This document shows, piece after piece, positions 47,801-59,562 of a DNA stretch of 64,000 bases. How positions within the stretch are numbered: the stretch's first letter is position 1; every line of letters starts with the position of its first letter. The notes beneath the pieces are model-generated. The model did no database searches. It was not told the DNA's origin and was given only the letters and a program-made list of their open reading frames with translations. The position numbers and the translations under genes are program-made. Source of the stretch: Telopea speciosissima. Its lineage: Eukaryota > Streptophyta > Magnoliopsida > Proteales > Proteaceae. The DNA lies in NCBI RefSeq assembly GCF_018873765.1, contig NC_057925.1, forward strand, positions 49,984,010-50,048,009, in the 5' to 3' direction.

Positions 47801-50800
47801 TGACGAAGGCACGCACCTAGCCGTTGCCTAGGGCGCCCTAGGCATGCGTTTTATATGTAATATTGCAAAGATAATATGACTATATTTATATGCAACATAG
47901 AATCCATATCCATGCAACATGATTTGATTATGCTAGTAATGGCCTAATATGAAAAAACTGATATATAATAAACAAAGCATATGATATAATATTAGCATAT
48001 TAATCATAAAACAAAGGAATAAACATAAATAAACGTAAACTCATGGAGTGTCAACAAGGCGTGATGCAGGTGCTAGGCTTGGTCGAGCCCAATAGAGATA
48101 ATTTTGTAATTTAAATTTAAATTTTATTATTTAGAGATTGGGTATGTTAGTAGAACTAGAGTTTGAGTCAAGTTCTAAGTATACTTTTTGGTTTCAGTTC
48201 TAGAAAATTAAAATTTATTTTCTTTATTTCCCTTTTCTATGTAGCTAGTTACGAAGATTTGGATTAAAATTGATTTCTAAGTTTTTTAAGCTGCTGTTAA
48301 TCATACATAGTTGGTAAGTACTAGAGAAGAGAAGTGTTTCAAGTAAATATGTGGACATAATTAAATATATGTATGATGGTGCGGTAAGCCGGTAACAAGG
48401 ATAGGAACTGTTGGGGGGGGGGTCTAGGTGGTGAATCCCATTTACAATTGGGTTACACAAGGATGAGCTTTAAGATCTTATTTGTTTGCGCTTATCATGG
48501 ATGATTTAACTAGAGACATTCAAGATGAGGTTCCTTGGTGTATGCTTTTTGGTGATGAAATTGATTTGATGGATGAGACAAAAGTTGGGATAAACACCAA
48601 GTTGGAGTTATGGAGATCAACCTTGGAATCAAAAGGTTTTAAGATAAGTAGAACGGAGACTGAGTATATGGTGTGTAACTTTGGTTACACTAGGACGGAT
48701 AATGAGGTAGTGAAAATTGATGCGAGGGAAAGATTTAGTAGATGAGAATGAGTGGGAAGATGAAAAGACTGCAGAAGCGATAAACGAAGGTGATAGCGGT
48801 GCGCCAATAATTCAAAATTGTGTGCTGAGTGGTTGTCCGTGTGACTTGATTTAATATGTGGATGTCTGGACTAAAAATTTTAGAGCAGACAAACATCACA
48901 CATAAAATACACAAGTGGGAAAAAAAAAAGAGTGCAAACAATCATACAATACAGATCTACACACAAATTTACCTACCTTAAAATAGTAAACAAGTGACAT
49001 AGAACATAAACAAATAGAGAACTAGAATGAAGAAACTATGGTAGCATGCACTACAATTCCTACTCTAAACATGCAAGTAATAAGAGAAGTGAAAAGCTAG
49101 GTGAGGTTGGTGAAGTCCCAACAACTTTACAACACGATACCTTTAATTCCCTTTACTGTCCTCACCGTGACTTGTGGTCCCCAACACTTCCTTATTCCTT
49201 TCTTGATGATCTTTGTTCTGCAAATCTTTAAAAAACTTGCCTATTTACTAGTTTCTATTTCTGTTTATTACTGTTTTAATAACCTGCTCTGATTTTTCTG
49301 GAATTTCCCTACAACTGTTTATTGCACCATTCTTGTCCCCATTAAAATAATATATTATGGACTAGTTCTGTTAACTAGGGCTGGGGGATTCTTTTGGTGA
49401 CGTTCAGTTCTTGTTTGGTTGAGTTTTAGAAAGTTACAACCTAATTTAGGGAGTTGGTCTACTGCTGGTTTTTATTGTGTTCTTGGTTTCAATTCTGGAT
49501 TTTCCCTGACTACCCTTTCAGGAAGGGTCTTAAATTTTCTGAAATGTACAAAAATGCCACTGGTTTCTCTCCTTTGTGTCACTTACACTTGTGTGGGCCC
49601 ACAAGTGAACCCAACAAGGTTTTCGAACCCCGTGGTCCACATCAAGAAAGGATAAGCATAATATACAGCAGCAAAAGGCCAAAGCCATGAGTATTGTCTG
49701 ACAATTCCCCATTAGCTTTCTAGCACTTCTGCTAAAGAGTTGGCCCCCTGAATCTCCAAGAGAAATTTTCCTTGGGAGCAAAGGGACTGGGCCTTCCTAA
49801 TAAGGTTTGAATATCCCAAAGAACCATCCAAACGAGCCTGTGACCAGCTAATCACTTTCTTGGAATCACCTTCAATTATAGCATCCTGCCAACCAGTTTT
49901 AATAGAGATCTCCAGGCCCTTGATAATTGCCTTGAGCTCTGCAGTGATGGTCAGTTCTGCATATTGTGTCAGAATTTTTTTCCCCCGAATGATTCCTAAA
50001 CACACCTCCCATACCCACTCCGTTGAGCTGACATCAACACTCAAATGTCATCTTCTATATTTGTTAAATTGCCTTGCTAGAAATAGGGAAGGCTACATAT
50101 ATGACATGCCATAGATTTTATTGAATTTGAATGATTAGATGGTGACAATCCATTTTGAAACTCTTGATTAAAATGGGGTCCAATGTGTTGTACAATTGGC
50201 CGTCCTTCCTTTGTACACCAAGTTTTATCATTAGATAATTTATTTTGGTTTTTAGATTTTCTTGGTTTCAGTACTAAAAAACAGGGCATACCCAGTGCAA
50301 GAGGCTCCCGCCACTGCGGGGTATGGGGAAGGTCATAATGTACGCAGCCTTACCCCTGCTTCACGGAAAGGCTGTTTCCTGAGACTCGAACAGTCGAACC
50401 CGTAACCACTTGGTCACAATGGAGCAACCTTACTGTTGCACCAAGGTCCACTCTCTTTTTTGGTTTCAGTACTGTCTTCAGCAATTAATGTGTCTAATTA
50501 CTGAGCCATTTGCACTTGCTAACTACTAGTATATACATTTTGCATCATCATTTCAGGTTACGAAGAAGAGTGATATGAGTGATTTCTACTTCAACCTCTC
50601 AAAGAATGTGGCTTTTGGTGGTGGCAAAACTACTGAATCTGGGAAGGCAGAGAAGCAGGAAGAAAATACTTCCGGCTACACTTCAGAGAAAGATGGCCTT
50701 ACAATGACAAAGCCGCCTTCAATCAATGACAAGGAGGCAGAGCTGGATCAAGTTGACACTGCTACTATCTCTGAGAAAAAGTTGGAACCTTCGGATGGGA

Positions 50801-50961
50801 AGCCAGGGCCAGGGCTTGATTCTTCCCCACAAGACAATGATGCAGCCAAAAACCCATCGTCTGATCAAGCAAAGCAGGACCATCATAAAAGAACTGAGGA
50901 TGCACTTGCTGCTGCGAAAGAACGCTTTTTGGCTCGCAAGAAAGTGAAAGTCAGTAGTTAA
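41814..50961 (+). CDS. NSRP1: NSRP1/DUF2040 nuclear-speckle splicing regulator-like protein
   Basis: Four phase-0 coding exons with standard GT-AG borders: 41814-41972, 42076-42198, 47332-47550 and 50557-50961, giving 301 residues. Exon 1 encodes MKKYGLQLRFPPSQQKK and an acidic DDEDDVEKEIARHA. Exon 2 has EEDPSIFDYDGAYDAMKAK. Exon 3 is a charged coiled-coil with YIHTLIEKAKERERVHEVIY and DKFVTSAYKKKLAEQAKWLE. Exon 4 has KSDMSDFYFNLSKNVAFGGG and a tail ending AAKERFLARKKVKVSS. This is the DUF2040 architecture of NSRP1 (CCDC55), which acts in alternative splicing in animals; the plant role is inferred. Introns 2 and 3 (5.1 and 3.0 kb) hold a SINE, a TIR element and LINE pieces. No lesion is seen. 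Confidence 0.9.
43269..43418 (+). mobile_element. SINE, plus strand, in NSRP1-like intron 2
   Basis: It begins with a tRNA-like head (gcgcaatagttaag…, B-box gggttcgaaac at 43307-43317). The body shares cctctttgtgaagtgggg and gggagcctcgtgcactggga with Au SINEs, and it ends in a T tail. Target duplication tgagctgcatagg (43256-43268, 43419-43431). The head differs from the other copies, so it is a subfamily or chimeric SINE. Confidence 0.88.
44128..44208. mobile_element. Very short MITE with AGTTGTCA ends
   Basis: Roughly 80 bp bounded by inverted atagttgtcaaggc and tgtgacaactat. The region from about 47755 (atagttgtcaaggcaactag) starts the same way, so both may belong to one family. Confidence 0.45.
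44597..46025. mobile_element. TIR element with captured exon (Pack-MULE-like)
   Basis: The left sequence ctgtttgtaactaaggtggt…cagattttgtaacc is mirrored at 45985-46025 (ggttacaaaatctg…ggttacaaacag). The interior holds gene-like sequence including an exon at 45443-45493. No target duplication was identified. A C15-A20 homopolymer junction follows at 46049-46082. Confidence 0.5.
45443..45493 (+). other. Isolated start exon MAPRSAAIKYDPSKDPQ
   Basis: An acceptor (gtgttgcag) and five bases precede ATG at 45443. Seventeen codons (MAPRSAAIKYDPSKDPQ) end at a strong donor cag|gtactg. The 5' side has a spliced-UTR look. I do not recognise the source gene and no second exon follows, so this looks like a captured first exon inside the NSRP1-like intron. 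Confidence 0.4.
47755..48110. repeat. Dispersed repeat rich in ccta ggc words
   Basis: It starts atagttgtcaaggcaact and contains gcctagggcgccctaggc palindromic wording, then AT-rich sequence to aaggcgtgatgcaggtgcta. Probably a non-autonomous DNA transposon of the family at 44128. The ends are uncertain. Confidence 0.35.
48470..48745 (+). pseudogene. LINE reverse transcriptase fragment
   Basis: FALIMDDLTRDIQDEVPWCM LFGDE is the palm region of plant LINE reverse transcriptases, where the active site normally reads LFADD; here it is LFGDE. It is followed by LELWRSTLESKGFKISRTET. The frame is open for 87 codons and then ends. Only this piece is present. Confidence 0.8.
49660..50045 (-). pseudogene. 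RNase H-like (RVT_3) retroelement fragment
   Basis: The minus strand has 110 open codons with SVDVSST, AELKAIIKGLEISIKTGW and IEGDSKKVISW, giving the D-E-D order of RNase H in plant LINEs, and a weak ANSLAEVL end. It lies in intron 3 of the NSRP1-like gene, opposite strand. Confidence 0.65.
50276..50459 (-). mobile_element. Au-type SINE in NSRP1-like intron 3
   Basis: Minus-strand copy with the usual gcaacagtaaggttgctcc head and gcccagtgcaagaggctccc region. It has a short internal duplication (gactcgaacagtcgaaccc) around the B-box. Target duplication ttggtttcagtact (50262-50275, 50460-50473). Confidence 0.9.
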
Positions 50962-51639
50962 AAGCATGTTGTGTTTCTTTTGAACCAGCTGCCGCACCGG
51001 TCTAGCATGTTATGAATATAGAAAAATATCTTCTCTTGCTATCTCCTATCTGGCAGGATAATTTTCTTGAGAGGTAAGGGATCAATCGGATGCAATCTTG
51101 TTTTATCCAATTGGCAGTGCTGAATTGAAAATATTTTAACAAAGCCAATTTGGAAGCGCCGCTTTTTGGATGGAATTCCCCTCCCCAAATCTGTAAGTAG
51201 TGAAAGGTCAGATGCCAGGATGTGTAGATTGGTCCAGAGTATTCTCTGAGAATATTAGGCACTGTTTGGGATTTTCACATATCAGCTAAACTGGTCTGTC
51301 TTTCAATCCTCTATATAATTAAAAGCAGTTGCTGCATAAGATTGTTCGGTTATGGCCTTCTCTAGTTACACTTTTATTGTAATTCTTAGATTAGCCTTTT
51401 GAAGTCCAGGCTTGCACCAGTGAATTTCTAGCTTAAATGATTCACATCTGAACGCCGAGATGGGCAACCTAGTCCTGGAGTGTGTACATGCTGTGGCCAC
51501 CCCTTTCCACTATGGAGTTTCTATAGCTACAATGGGGAGAATATAATTCTTTCTTCCATCACCTCCTGCCGCCAGGAACTTCTTTGGAAAATTTAAAGAT
51601 ATGCATCATAATAATAATACAACTCACTCTTATCCGGAT
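50962..51639. other. NSRP1-like 3' flank, intergenic
   Basis: Contains the likely 3' UTR and non-coding sequence. No gene or defined repeat is seen. Confidence 0.4.
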
Positions 51640-51685
51640 CCGGCTCCTCTCCAGGGAGCTCAGCACCCAGGGATTGCCCAGGGGC

Positions 51686-54600
51686 TAGGGCTGTAAACGG
51701 CTCGGATTCACTACTATCTGTATCCGAATTCGATCCGATATCCGACGGATATTTAAATGGTATTACTTTATCCGAATCCGAAAGTTTATCGGATATTCGG
51801 ATACTATCCGATCCGATAAACTATCCGATTCATGAACAATTAAACTTATGGATTTCCAACTCCAATTACTGATTTTTGACTCCGATTACCGATTTTCGAC
51901 TCCGATTACCTATTTTATTAAACTGCTGTCTATTCTTAGAAAGGTGTTATTTTGTTCTTTAAATTGGATTATCATTAGGTTAATGGATAGATTGATCCTG
52001 TTATCTTCAAATCAAACCTCAAAATGAAGTTTTTTACACCATTGTCATTTGAAAACTATACCCATGGTAAATAGTAATACTTTTCACCAAATGTAGGTAA
52101 TAAAGCTCAAAATGACAATAGTGTAGATTGAACCTGTGATTTTCAAATCAAACCCCAAAATGAAGCTCTTCATGTGTTTAACAAATCCTTAAGCATGAGT
52201 TCAAGGTAAAAAACTAGCAAACACTTGTTCAAAGACAAACACCATAGTATTTTGCAATTCTAAACTAAACTACCGGAAATAAACGATTACACTAGTACAC
52301 TTCTAAATAGGATTACACATATAAATACTCTGCAAGCTTGTCATTAGTTTGTGCTTCAAACAACGAAGCTCCATTGATAACAACTCCAACCAATGTGAAA
52401 ATTGGAAACCATCTGCCTGCAATAGAAATATGACAAGCCTTAGCAAATGATCTTATCTACTTGATTCACAATCTATTAATAAACGTTTATTAAATGATAA
52501 GAGCAATATCTATAAGTTACTTTGAGAAATGAGCCCATTGATTCTTAGTAGCAACCCATCACCACAATAAGTTACTTGCTATAAATAAGATCAAAGGTTA
52601 CCTCTTAGAGAAACCCACACTCCCACTTTTTTGGGCACTTCCAAGTTCCAATCTTTGCTCCTAGCTCAAGTCTTCCAAAACTCAATCTTGAATCAAGATT
52701 GTTTAACCTAAAAACAATCGAGGGAAGAGAGAAAAATTAAACAAGATGTACTTAGGATCTATAGAGGAAATTCATGTCTCTCACATGGATTTAAACATGT
52801 ACCTATGCTTCAATTAGCAATTACTCCAAAAATTCACAAGGCTCAAGAATAATAAAAAATGCACATTAACAAATAGCAAAGCCTACTTGAGGTAAGTTGA
52901 ACAAATTACTAAATGTGGACAACTTAATTGCAAGATATCATCTCATTAAATGTACATGAGTGATATTCGAGGGAGACCACTATAATTCCGGATAAGGGCA
53001 GCCATCTAAATAGAGACTAACATCAACTTATCACTCAATTGACCAAGACTTGGAGAAAAAGAAAATGTAAATAATAATGCACAACAAGAGACAACATGAT
53101 AGAACAAGTTAGAATGATACTTGTGCTTATGAAATGAAACAAATGGCATTTACAATAGTTAATGCAAAAGACAAATGCCAGCTCTAGGCAGGGCTAATCA
53201 AGTGAGATTAGATCTGTAATCCATTTTATACTAGTTGCATTTAGATCTGTAATGGAGATTAGATTCCCTGTACTTGTATACCAATTATCCTAATTAGTTC
53301 CCTTTACATTAACCAAAAGACAGCATCAAAGAATAGTGAGAATTGAGAAAACATTTGATCATATTATAACCTTCCATAGAATTACAAATTATCTAAAAAC
53401 ATAAACCAAAGGAAAGAAGAAAAGAAAAACAGAGTATACCAACAGAGGACTTCATTGACCATTAAGCAATCTTCCCAAGAGAGGTCTATGAAGTATAGCC
53501 ATGAAGGCCAAGACCCATGTAGGACTTATCGGTACACTTCAAAGGAGATGGAGTGACCTGCATGAACAAATAATTCCCAGCAAAGAGCAAATAATTCACA
53601 GCAAAGAGATCACCCATATAGGGCCATATTTAATGATTTTTCAGAAACAACAAGAACTTGTGTAACTCTTATAGAACCACGATTGTACAAGAATTGCTTT
53701 ATAAAAAAAAAAAAGATTGTACAAGAATTGCAATCAACGTCATATTTATTGCTTCAGTTTTACTTATTAGTTGCCATTGAAAGTAGAAACAGAGGCTCAA
53801 TGCCAAAATCTTTCCCAAATTGTTTCTCTTATTTTTATTCTTGAAGAACCCTAACCTGCAATAAAACCCTCTTCACCCCTTCATTCCCTCTTCTCCTTCT
53901 TCTTCTAAAACCTAATTGAATTGCTGTTCCACCATCGCCACCGACCATCGAGGTGATCCCAGAACACAGGTCTCAGTATGGATTCATCCTTGTAAGACCA
54001 GACAACTGAACCTAAAAAGTTTCACCGTAAGAAATCCAAGGATTTGAACAATGGACTTTGTCCAACTTCACCATTAAAATCCATGTGAATTAAGGAAGGG
54101 GACAAAGGGAATCATGGAATATCTTGAGAAATTATTGGTTTCCATGATTTGATTTGTAAAACAGAAAAATTTTACAGTAATTTTTCATGAATCCCTTTCA
54201 AGGATTCATGCCGTCTGTAAACTACCTTACTATGCAATTATGCAACTCCAAGGCCTGCAGACCTGATGGGTCCAATTTTCAAACTCATTTGGGGTTTAAT
54301 CAAGCAAAAGAAATTGAATGAGACAAGAGCTTAAAGTGTTCAAAGCCTGAAACTAAACAAACCGAGAGCTGAGAGCCTGAATCAAAGTATAAACATCTAT
54401 CACTGCAAAAACAAACCCACAAAAATGGAAAGTTGTAAAGTATAAATTTCAGTATATCTTCCCCAAATGGGATTCTTCGGTTTATTGCCTAGCACAACAC
54501 CAAACCAGAGATACTTGCGAGAGACAGAACCAAGAGAGAGATACGGAAGAAGAAGAAGAATCGTATACCTAATTAGTCCAAAGCGAGAGTCGAGGGGGTT

Positions 54601-55064
54601 GTGCGAATGCCGTTGCTGTTGCCGTCGCCGCTGCCTCTAAGAGCCGAGAATCAAGAGTGAGTGACTGACCTTGAAGCTAGAGGTTGAGTGCAGGCTGCCG
54701 GCGCCGTTGAGAGCTTGAGAGCTTGAGTGTTGAAATTCTGAGACTTGAATCGAGAGTGAAAGAGGGAGAAAGGGATTCAAGAGAATAGGAAGCCCTAATT
54801 AGGGTAAGACTTAAGAGTGATATTACGAAAATAACCTTATAAAATACAAATAATAAAGGCAATACAACAATATTGATATTTGTTTATAAAAAATATTAAA
54901 AAACCATAATTTACAATCGGATAATAAATTATCCGATTATTATCCGACTCCGAATAGAACTATCCGACTCCGAATCCGATTAGCTTTCGGACGGATTCGG
55001 AACCTCTTAAACGGATTCGAACTCGGATCGGATTCGGATTTTCGGCTATCCATTTACAGCCCTA
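51686..55064. mobile_element. hAT-like element (3,379 bp), non-coding
   Basis: Inverted ends tagggctgtaaacgg and (reversed) tagggctgtaaatgg, followed by arrays of atccga/tcggat words at both ends. The flanks are ccaggggc (51678-51685) and ccgggggc (55065-55072), an 8-bp duplication with one mismatch. The interior is AT-rich and shows no transposase. It is larger than a MITE but appears non-autonomous. It split a GC-rich MITE-like sequence seen on both sides (51640-51685, 55065-55130). Confidence 0.8.
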
Positions 55065-55129
55065 CCGGGGGCATCCAAGGGTTGGGCTGTGTCACACGCA
55101 TCCCTAGGCCGGGCAATGGAGCCGGCAGG

Positions 55130-55500
55130 GAAATGGAGCAGATAATTTTCCTCTTTTTATGGTTAAAGGTTGACAAATAGGTGTTGTGCTGAGAAAATTA
55201 TCTCCTCCAGTTTCTTGTCCAGTCCAGTTCCCCAGTGCCTCTAATAAGGGGGGTGGACCCTACCCAGGCAGAGTGTTCGGGGAGGGGTGGAATGGTCATT
55301 GCGCCCCCCTTGTTAGGGACACTGGGGCATTGGGTTGGGCAGGAAATTGGAGGGGATAAAGATCCTACCGTGTTGTGCCCTGCCGGAGTCTATCTCGCCC
55401 CCTCCCCTATGAAAATTAACCCCTTGCCATTCTTTCCCACCCTCTCTTTTGGGCATAGCAGTTCTACGAAAGCCAGTGGCATGCCCAATGAACGTGGCTG
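55130..55500. repeat. Inverted repeat copy A (~360 bp MITE-related)
   Basis: It matches 59563-59925 in opposite orientation over its whole length, including ggagcagataattttcctct, tgagaaaattatctcctcc and the gccactggctttc/gaaagccagtggc end. It contains the same core as the MITE at 22790. Confidence 0.85.
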
Positions 55501-55578
55501 GAAGAATCATCTATATAAAAATAATCAATTCGAATTAGCATCTAAGACAAACACGTATGACTAAGTTGGCTAAATTGA

Positions 55579-55693
55579 CAAGGACATATTCAAAGAAATT
55601 ATGACCGTCGGGTAGAATGGTTTGTGGATTCCGAACAGCTACGGCGGCTGAACCTAATAAGATAGCAATTACGACCCAAGAAGTAATAACAAT
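55579..55693 (-). other. atpI: Nuclear plastid DNA fragment: atpI
   Basis: The minus strand reads [20 protein letters not shown] followed by [15 protein letters not shown], the N-terminal part of plastid ATP synthase subunit a (atpI). Similarity stops abruptly on both sides, so about 115 bp of plastid DNA was inserted into the nuclear genome. Sequence between about 55700 and 56020 may also be organelle-derived but I could not assign it. Confidence 0.8.
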
Positions 55694-56026
55694 CGTTGCT
55701 TTGAATCATTTGGTTTAGACATTACTTTGGCGATCCTTAATAATTTCAAAATAGTAGTAACATACCTTTTGTGAGTTGGATTGATATTATTTTAGATACA
55801 CCAAAATCATTTTTTATCAGATCTAATGTACTTATTCGATCTAAGAAGAACCTCGTTCAGAATTGATAAATTCTATGGCTCAAATATTTAGTATTCTCTT
55901 ATTTATCAATCTGTGTCTACTATTTAGGAAGAATGCTGAACTCGGTCCTAATACAAATAAAAAGATCCCAATGAAAGAGAAACAGAAGTTGTATATTTTC
56001 AAGTGCAAGAGCTCTATTATTTTTCT

Positions 56027-57592
56027 TTATTCTATTGGATTCACTTTTATTGGCCCTAGATTACAAGGTACATAATCGGAAATAAATGGATGAATAAAAC
56101 TCTGTAAAATAATAGTTGGATCTTCAAACTTCATCAGTTTGGTTAGAACTCCACTGGTGCAATTGTACCAAATCAACTTGTTAAAATTCGTCACCAAAAT
56201 ACTATCCATTAATGTGTCCCTTCCTTCAACCAAAAATAAAAATAAAAATGTGTCCCTTCCCAATATAGAATACCGTACACCACCCACAATCCGGTTTAGT
56301 GGTTCCAAGCTCAAACTGTATTTCTTTTTCCATGTCTCTTTAATGTAATCCTCCATAACCCAAAGCTCAATCCATGACCACAGTTCATTCATCTCCTTAG
56401 GTTTACGAGTGCATATCATCAGCCCAAGATGCCCATCACAATTTACTAAAATTTTGTCCATGGCTTCTACTAGTTCCTCTTTTGATTGTGATTGAGGCAA
56501 CATGATAAACCTCCAATTCTCTTTATAAACATCGAAAGCAAATATTTGTTTTTGTTTTTGGTTTTGGACCTTTTGGTTACCAAAACCAAAAGAGGTTAAC
56601 CAGTTATTTTTTGTTAGCAAAAGAGGTTAACCAGTGAAAAGAACCATGGAAAAAAACCTCCGGCCTCAAATCAAAGAAAATGTAATCCGGCAACCTCCGA
56701 ATTTCCGAATACGTCCTCCTCCATGCCCAGTTCTTGGAATCAAATATCTCACAATAATGAGAGCCTGAAAATCGAACAATCTTGTAATGCAATGGATTTG
56801 ATTTCACTACCACTAAGCCCATTCTCCCTGGGAAATTATTATCATTATTAGGATTTGGAATTTCTGTCCATTGCCGCGTAACAGGCTTGCACACAGTGTA
56901 CCTGATTGATAATCGATGAAATTGGATTAGTACGTAAAATTGCAAACACCTTCAACAAAAACCAAAAAAAGGGCATATTAAGTGCACGAGGCTCCCGCTG
57001 TTACTGCGAAATCTGGGGATCTTCAAAGGTTATTATAAATCAAAATGTATTTATGCAACCTTGCCATTGCTTTGCTTTCGTAGAGAAGCTGTTTCCAGGT
57101 TCAAACTTGTCATGAGTCATGATGACCACTTGGTCACAACAGAACAACCTTTACCGTTACACCAAAAAAGATAAAATTAATAAAAGTAGCAATTAATACC
57201 TCATTGCGCCCGTGATGAAATCGGCTTTACTCACGCAGCAAACCAGACCTTGCGCATGATAAGAAGAGGTTCTAATAAAAGGGTATATCTTTGGCATAAA
57301 GTCGAGAGATGATGATGATGATGATGATGCAATGAAGCAGACAAAGCTGGTGTGTAATATTTTCTTGGTAATATGCTGAATGAGGTAACCAGAAACTGAT
57401 TGTGTCCTCTGAGAATGGAGGCGTCTGAATGTGGAGTCATTTGTGAGAGCATTCCAATCTCTACAAACCCATCTGCATCGCTGAAGAAGATCATCGAGAG
57501 CCACATGAGTTAGAATCTCAGAGGATTTCACCAGGTAATTTTGTTGCTGAAGAAGATTGTGAGTTCCCGGAGTACTCTTCTTCTTCCTTCAT
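56027..57592 (-). pseudogene. F-box protein (F-box-associated type), frame-disrupted
   Basis: F-box proteins select substrates for SCF ubiquitin ligases. Exon 1 starts at ATG 57592 (MKEEEEYSGNSQSSSATKLP), enters the F-box at LPGEIL and hits TGA at once. Ten bases (57511-57520), a near-copy of the preceding bases, shift the frame; beyond them LTHVALDDLLQRCRWVCRDW continues to the donor at 57199. Exon 2 starts at 56901 (YTVCKPVTRQWTEIPNP, the usual blade of the associated domain). It is interrupted by a 31-bp duplication (56587-56604 and 56618-56635). A second frame then runs to a stop at 56027. The 290 bp intron holds a diverged SINE. Splice phases fit (AG|G). With two lesions it is probably a recent pseudogene. 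Confidence 0.85.
56968..57166 (-). mobile_element. Diverged Au-type SINE in the F-box intron
   Basis: Minus-strand copy with gtgcacgaggctcccgct, agaagctgtttccagg and accacttggtcacaac recognisable, but with a ~25 bp internal insertion and many substitutions. It is older than the other copies. No clean target duplication was found. Confidence 0.7.
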
Positions 57593-59560
57593 TACTAACT
57601 GTAAGAGTTGGACGAGAGCTAATTAGAGGCAATATTATCCTTCCCTTTAATAGAGATGAATTGGGAGAGGATGTTGTAATTAGGGTTTTACATATCTTTG
57701 GAAACACATATGACACCCTCAGATGAGATTGATGTGTCATCCTTATCTCTTAATCTACTAACTAGCGGAAGATTTGATTTGACTGGAGGCTAAGTAGGTA
57801 GTTAGAGTTACCCTTGTAGAGAACTTGGAGAGGAAGTAATGGATTAGTGATAATATTCATTCTCATAGTGATGAAAAGCATCCTTAACCATACATTGGAT
57901 TTAGATATGCAAATTCACCTCCCCAAGTCCCTAACCAACCAGAGGTTAAGATTTTGCCATAAAAATTTGAGCGTTTCCAAATTTTGGAAAGATGAGATTT
58001 TGTAAGATTCTTCTACTAAGTAGAAAACCTTTTTTTTTTTTTTAAATAATGGTAAATAGGGTTTGAAGAATCATGGATTGAACAAGATTCTCCTCCACAT
58101 TATTATGATTCATAAACGCGTTTAGACCTCTATTGTTATATAATTATTGGGTTGAGTTTGAGTGACCCGGTCCAGTTCCACTTTGGTTCCAGAAGGTCTT
58201 AAACCGTATAGCTTCCAAAATTGTGATTTCCTACAAGGCTTTGCTGTCCAAAATGGCGTGGAGACTCTTTACTGATCCAATGTTTCACTAGGAACAATTC
58301 TTGGAGAAGCATCATCAAGGGTGTAGAAAAGTTCTGAAACAAGGGCTCCTTTGGAAAATTGGTGTTGGGGACAAATTAAAATTAAAATTTGGATAGACCA
58401 ATGTGTAACACCCTGATTTTTCCTAGAAATCTTGAGACATGTTTTTCATAATTGTCTAGTGTTGATCGTTTCGATCCACAAATCTTCGGTGATTTTCTCA
58501 TTTGAAAATGTGTTAACCGATGAATACCAGCATACAACAATTTAGTTTTGAGAATTAATAAAATGTTTTCGGGTAAAAGAGAATTTAATAAATTACTAGT
58601 TTAGCCCATTTGTTTGTACCGATAAGTTGTCCCATGTTCAAGCTCCATCAATAGCATTTTATGTAAAAAAATTTTAAAATATTTTATTTATCACCTATAA
58701 GTGGATCGCACCTGATGATGTGGATGACACATGTCATTGTAGGACACAAGGGTAAAGAAGAAAAAAATAAAAATGCATGAAATATGATTGGGACATGGGT
58801 CTTTTCTTTTTCTTTTGTTTGCTGATTTTTACGAAAGTAAGAGAAAAGGGAGAGTGGGAGCCGAATTTGGGGAGAGAGAAGAGAGAAAAATGGTATTGTG
58901 AGGGAAGGGGATGGAGGAAAATCGTGGAGAGGAGGAAGAGAAGTTTGATAGGAGATTTTCAAGGAGTTGAAAGGCCAAGCTTGCAGTGGGATTTGAAATC
59001 TTCAAAAGGAAGATTTTCATTTACTGATTTTGGGGATTTATTTTTATGGAAATTGTTCTATTTTTGGGATTAGGATTTAAGAGAGAAATTTTTGACGTTG
59101 GGATTTAAGAGAGAGAGAGAGAGAGTAAGTAGGTGAGGAGAGAACGAACTGAGAGAGTGAAAGGAAGAGAGAAAAAGAAGGAAAGCAAGAGGAGAGAGAA
59201 GCAAGGTGAGATGAGAAAGACAGAGCACCCGTCCCTTGTGCACGTGTGTGTGTTTGGGAGCCTTCAAAAACAAAAAAGAGAAAAAAAAATGGAAGGTGAA
59301 AAAGAATAGAAAATTAGAGGTTGTTTGTTGTAGTTAGCATTTTATACTTCATACGAGAGCTTGGGGTAGGATGTCTGTGTGCAGGGGTGTTGGGGAGGTA
59401 GTTTCCGGAGAGGGAGAGAGAGAAAGGGGGGGCGGGTCTTACAAATTAACTCTATAAAGGGACAAACGAATACACAATGAAGGTAGTTCACATTATCATC
59501 TTGCCCGTGTTTTCCAAATTTTTAATAATATAGACGGGTAAATAAAAAGAGAAAGAGGAT
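57593..59560. other. Intergenic region, unassigned
   Basis: AT-rich, with a purine-rich stretch and a GA microsatellite near 59108-59125. Frames on the purine tract (58777-59273) reflect composition only. A TGTAACACCC word at 58404 may be a transposon end, but no partner is certain. Confidence 0.4.
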
Positions 59561-59562
59561 TG

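Noticed and set aside
58777..59273. Open frames on both strands in the purine-rich stretch
   Set aside because: Composition explains the lack of stops; no domain, splice signal or conserved motif.
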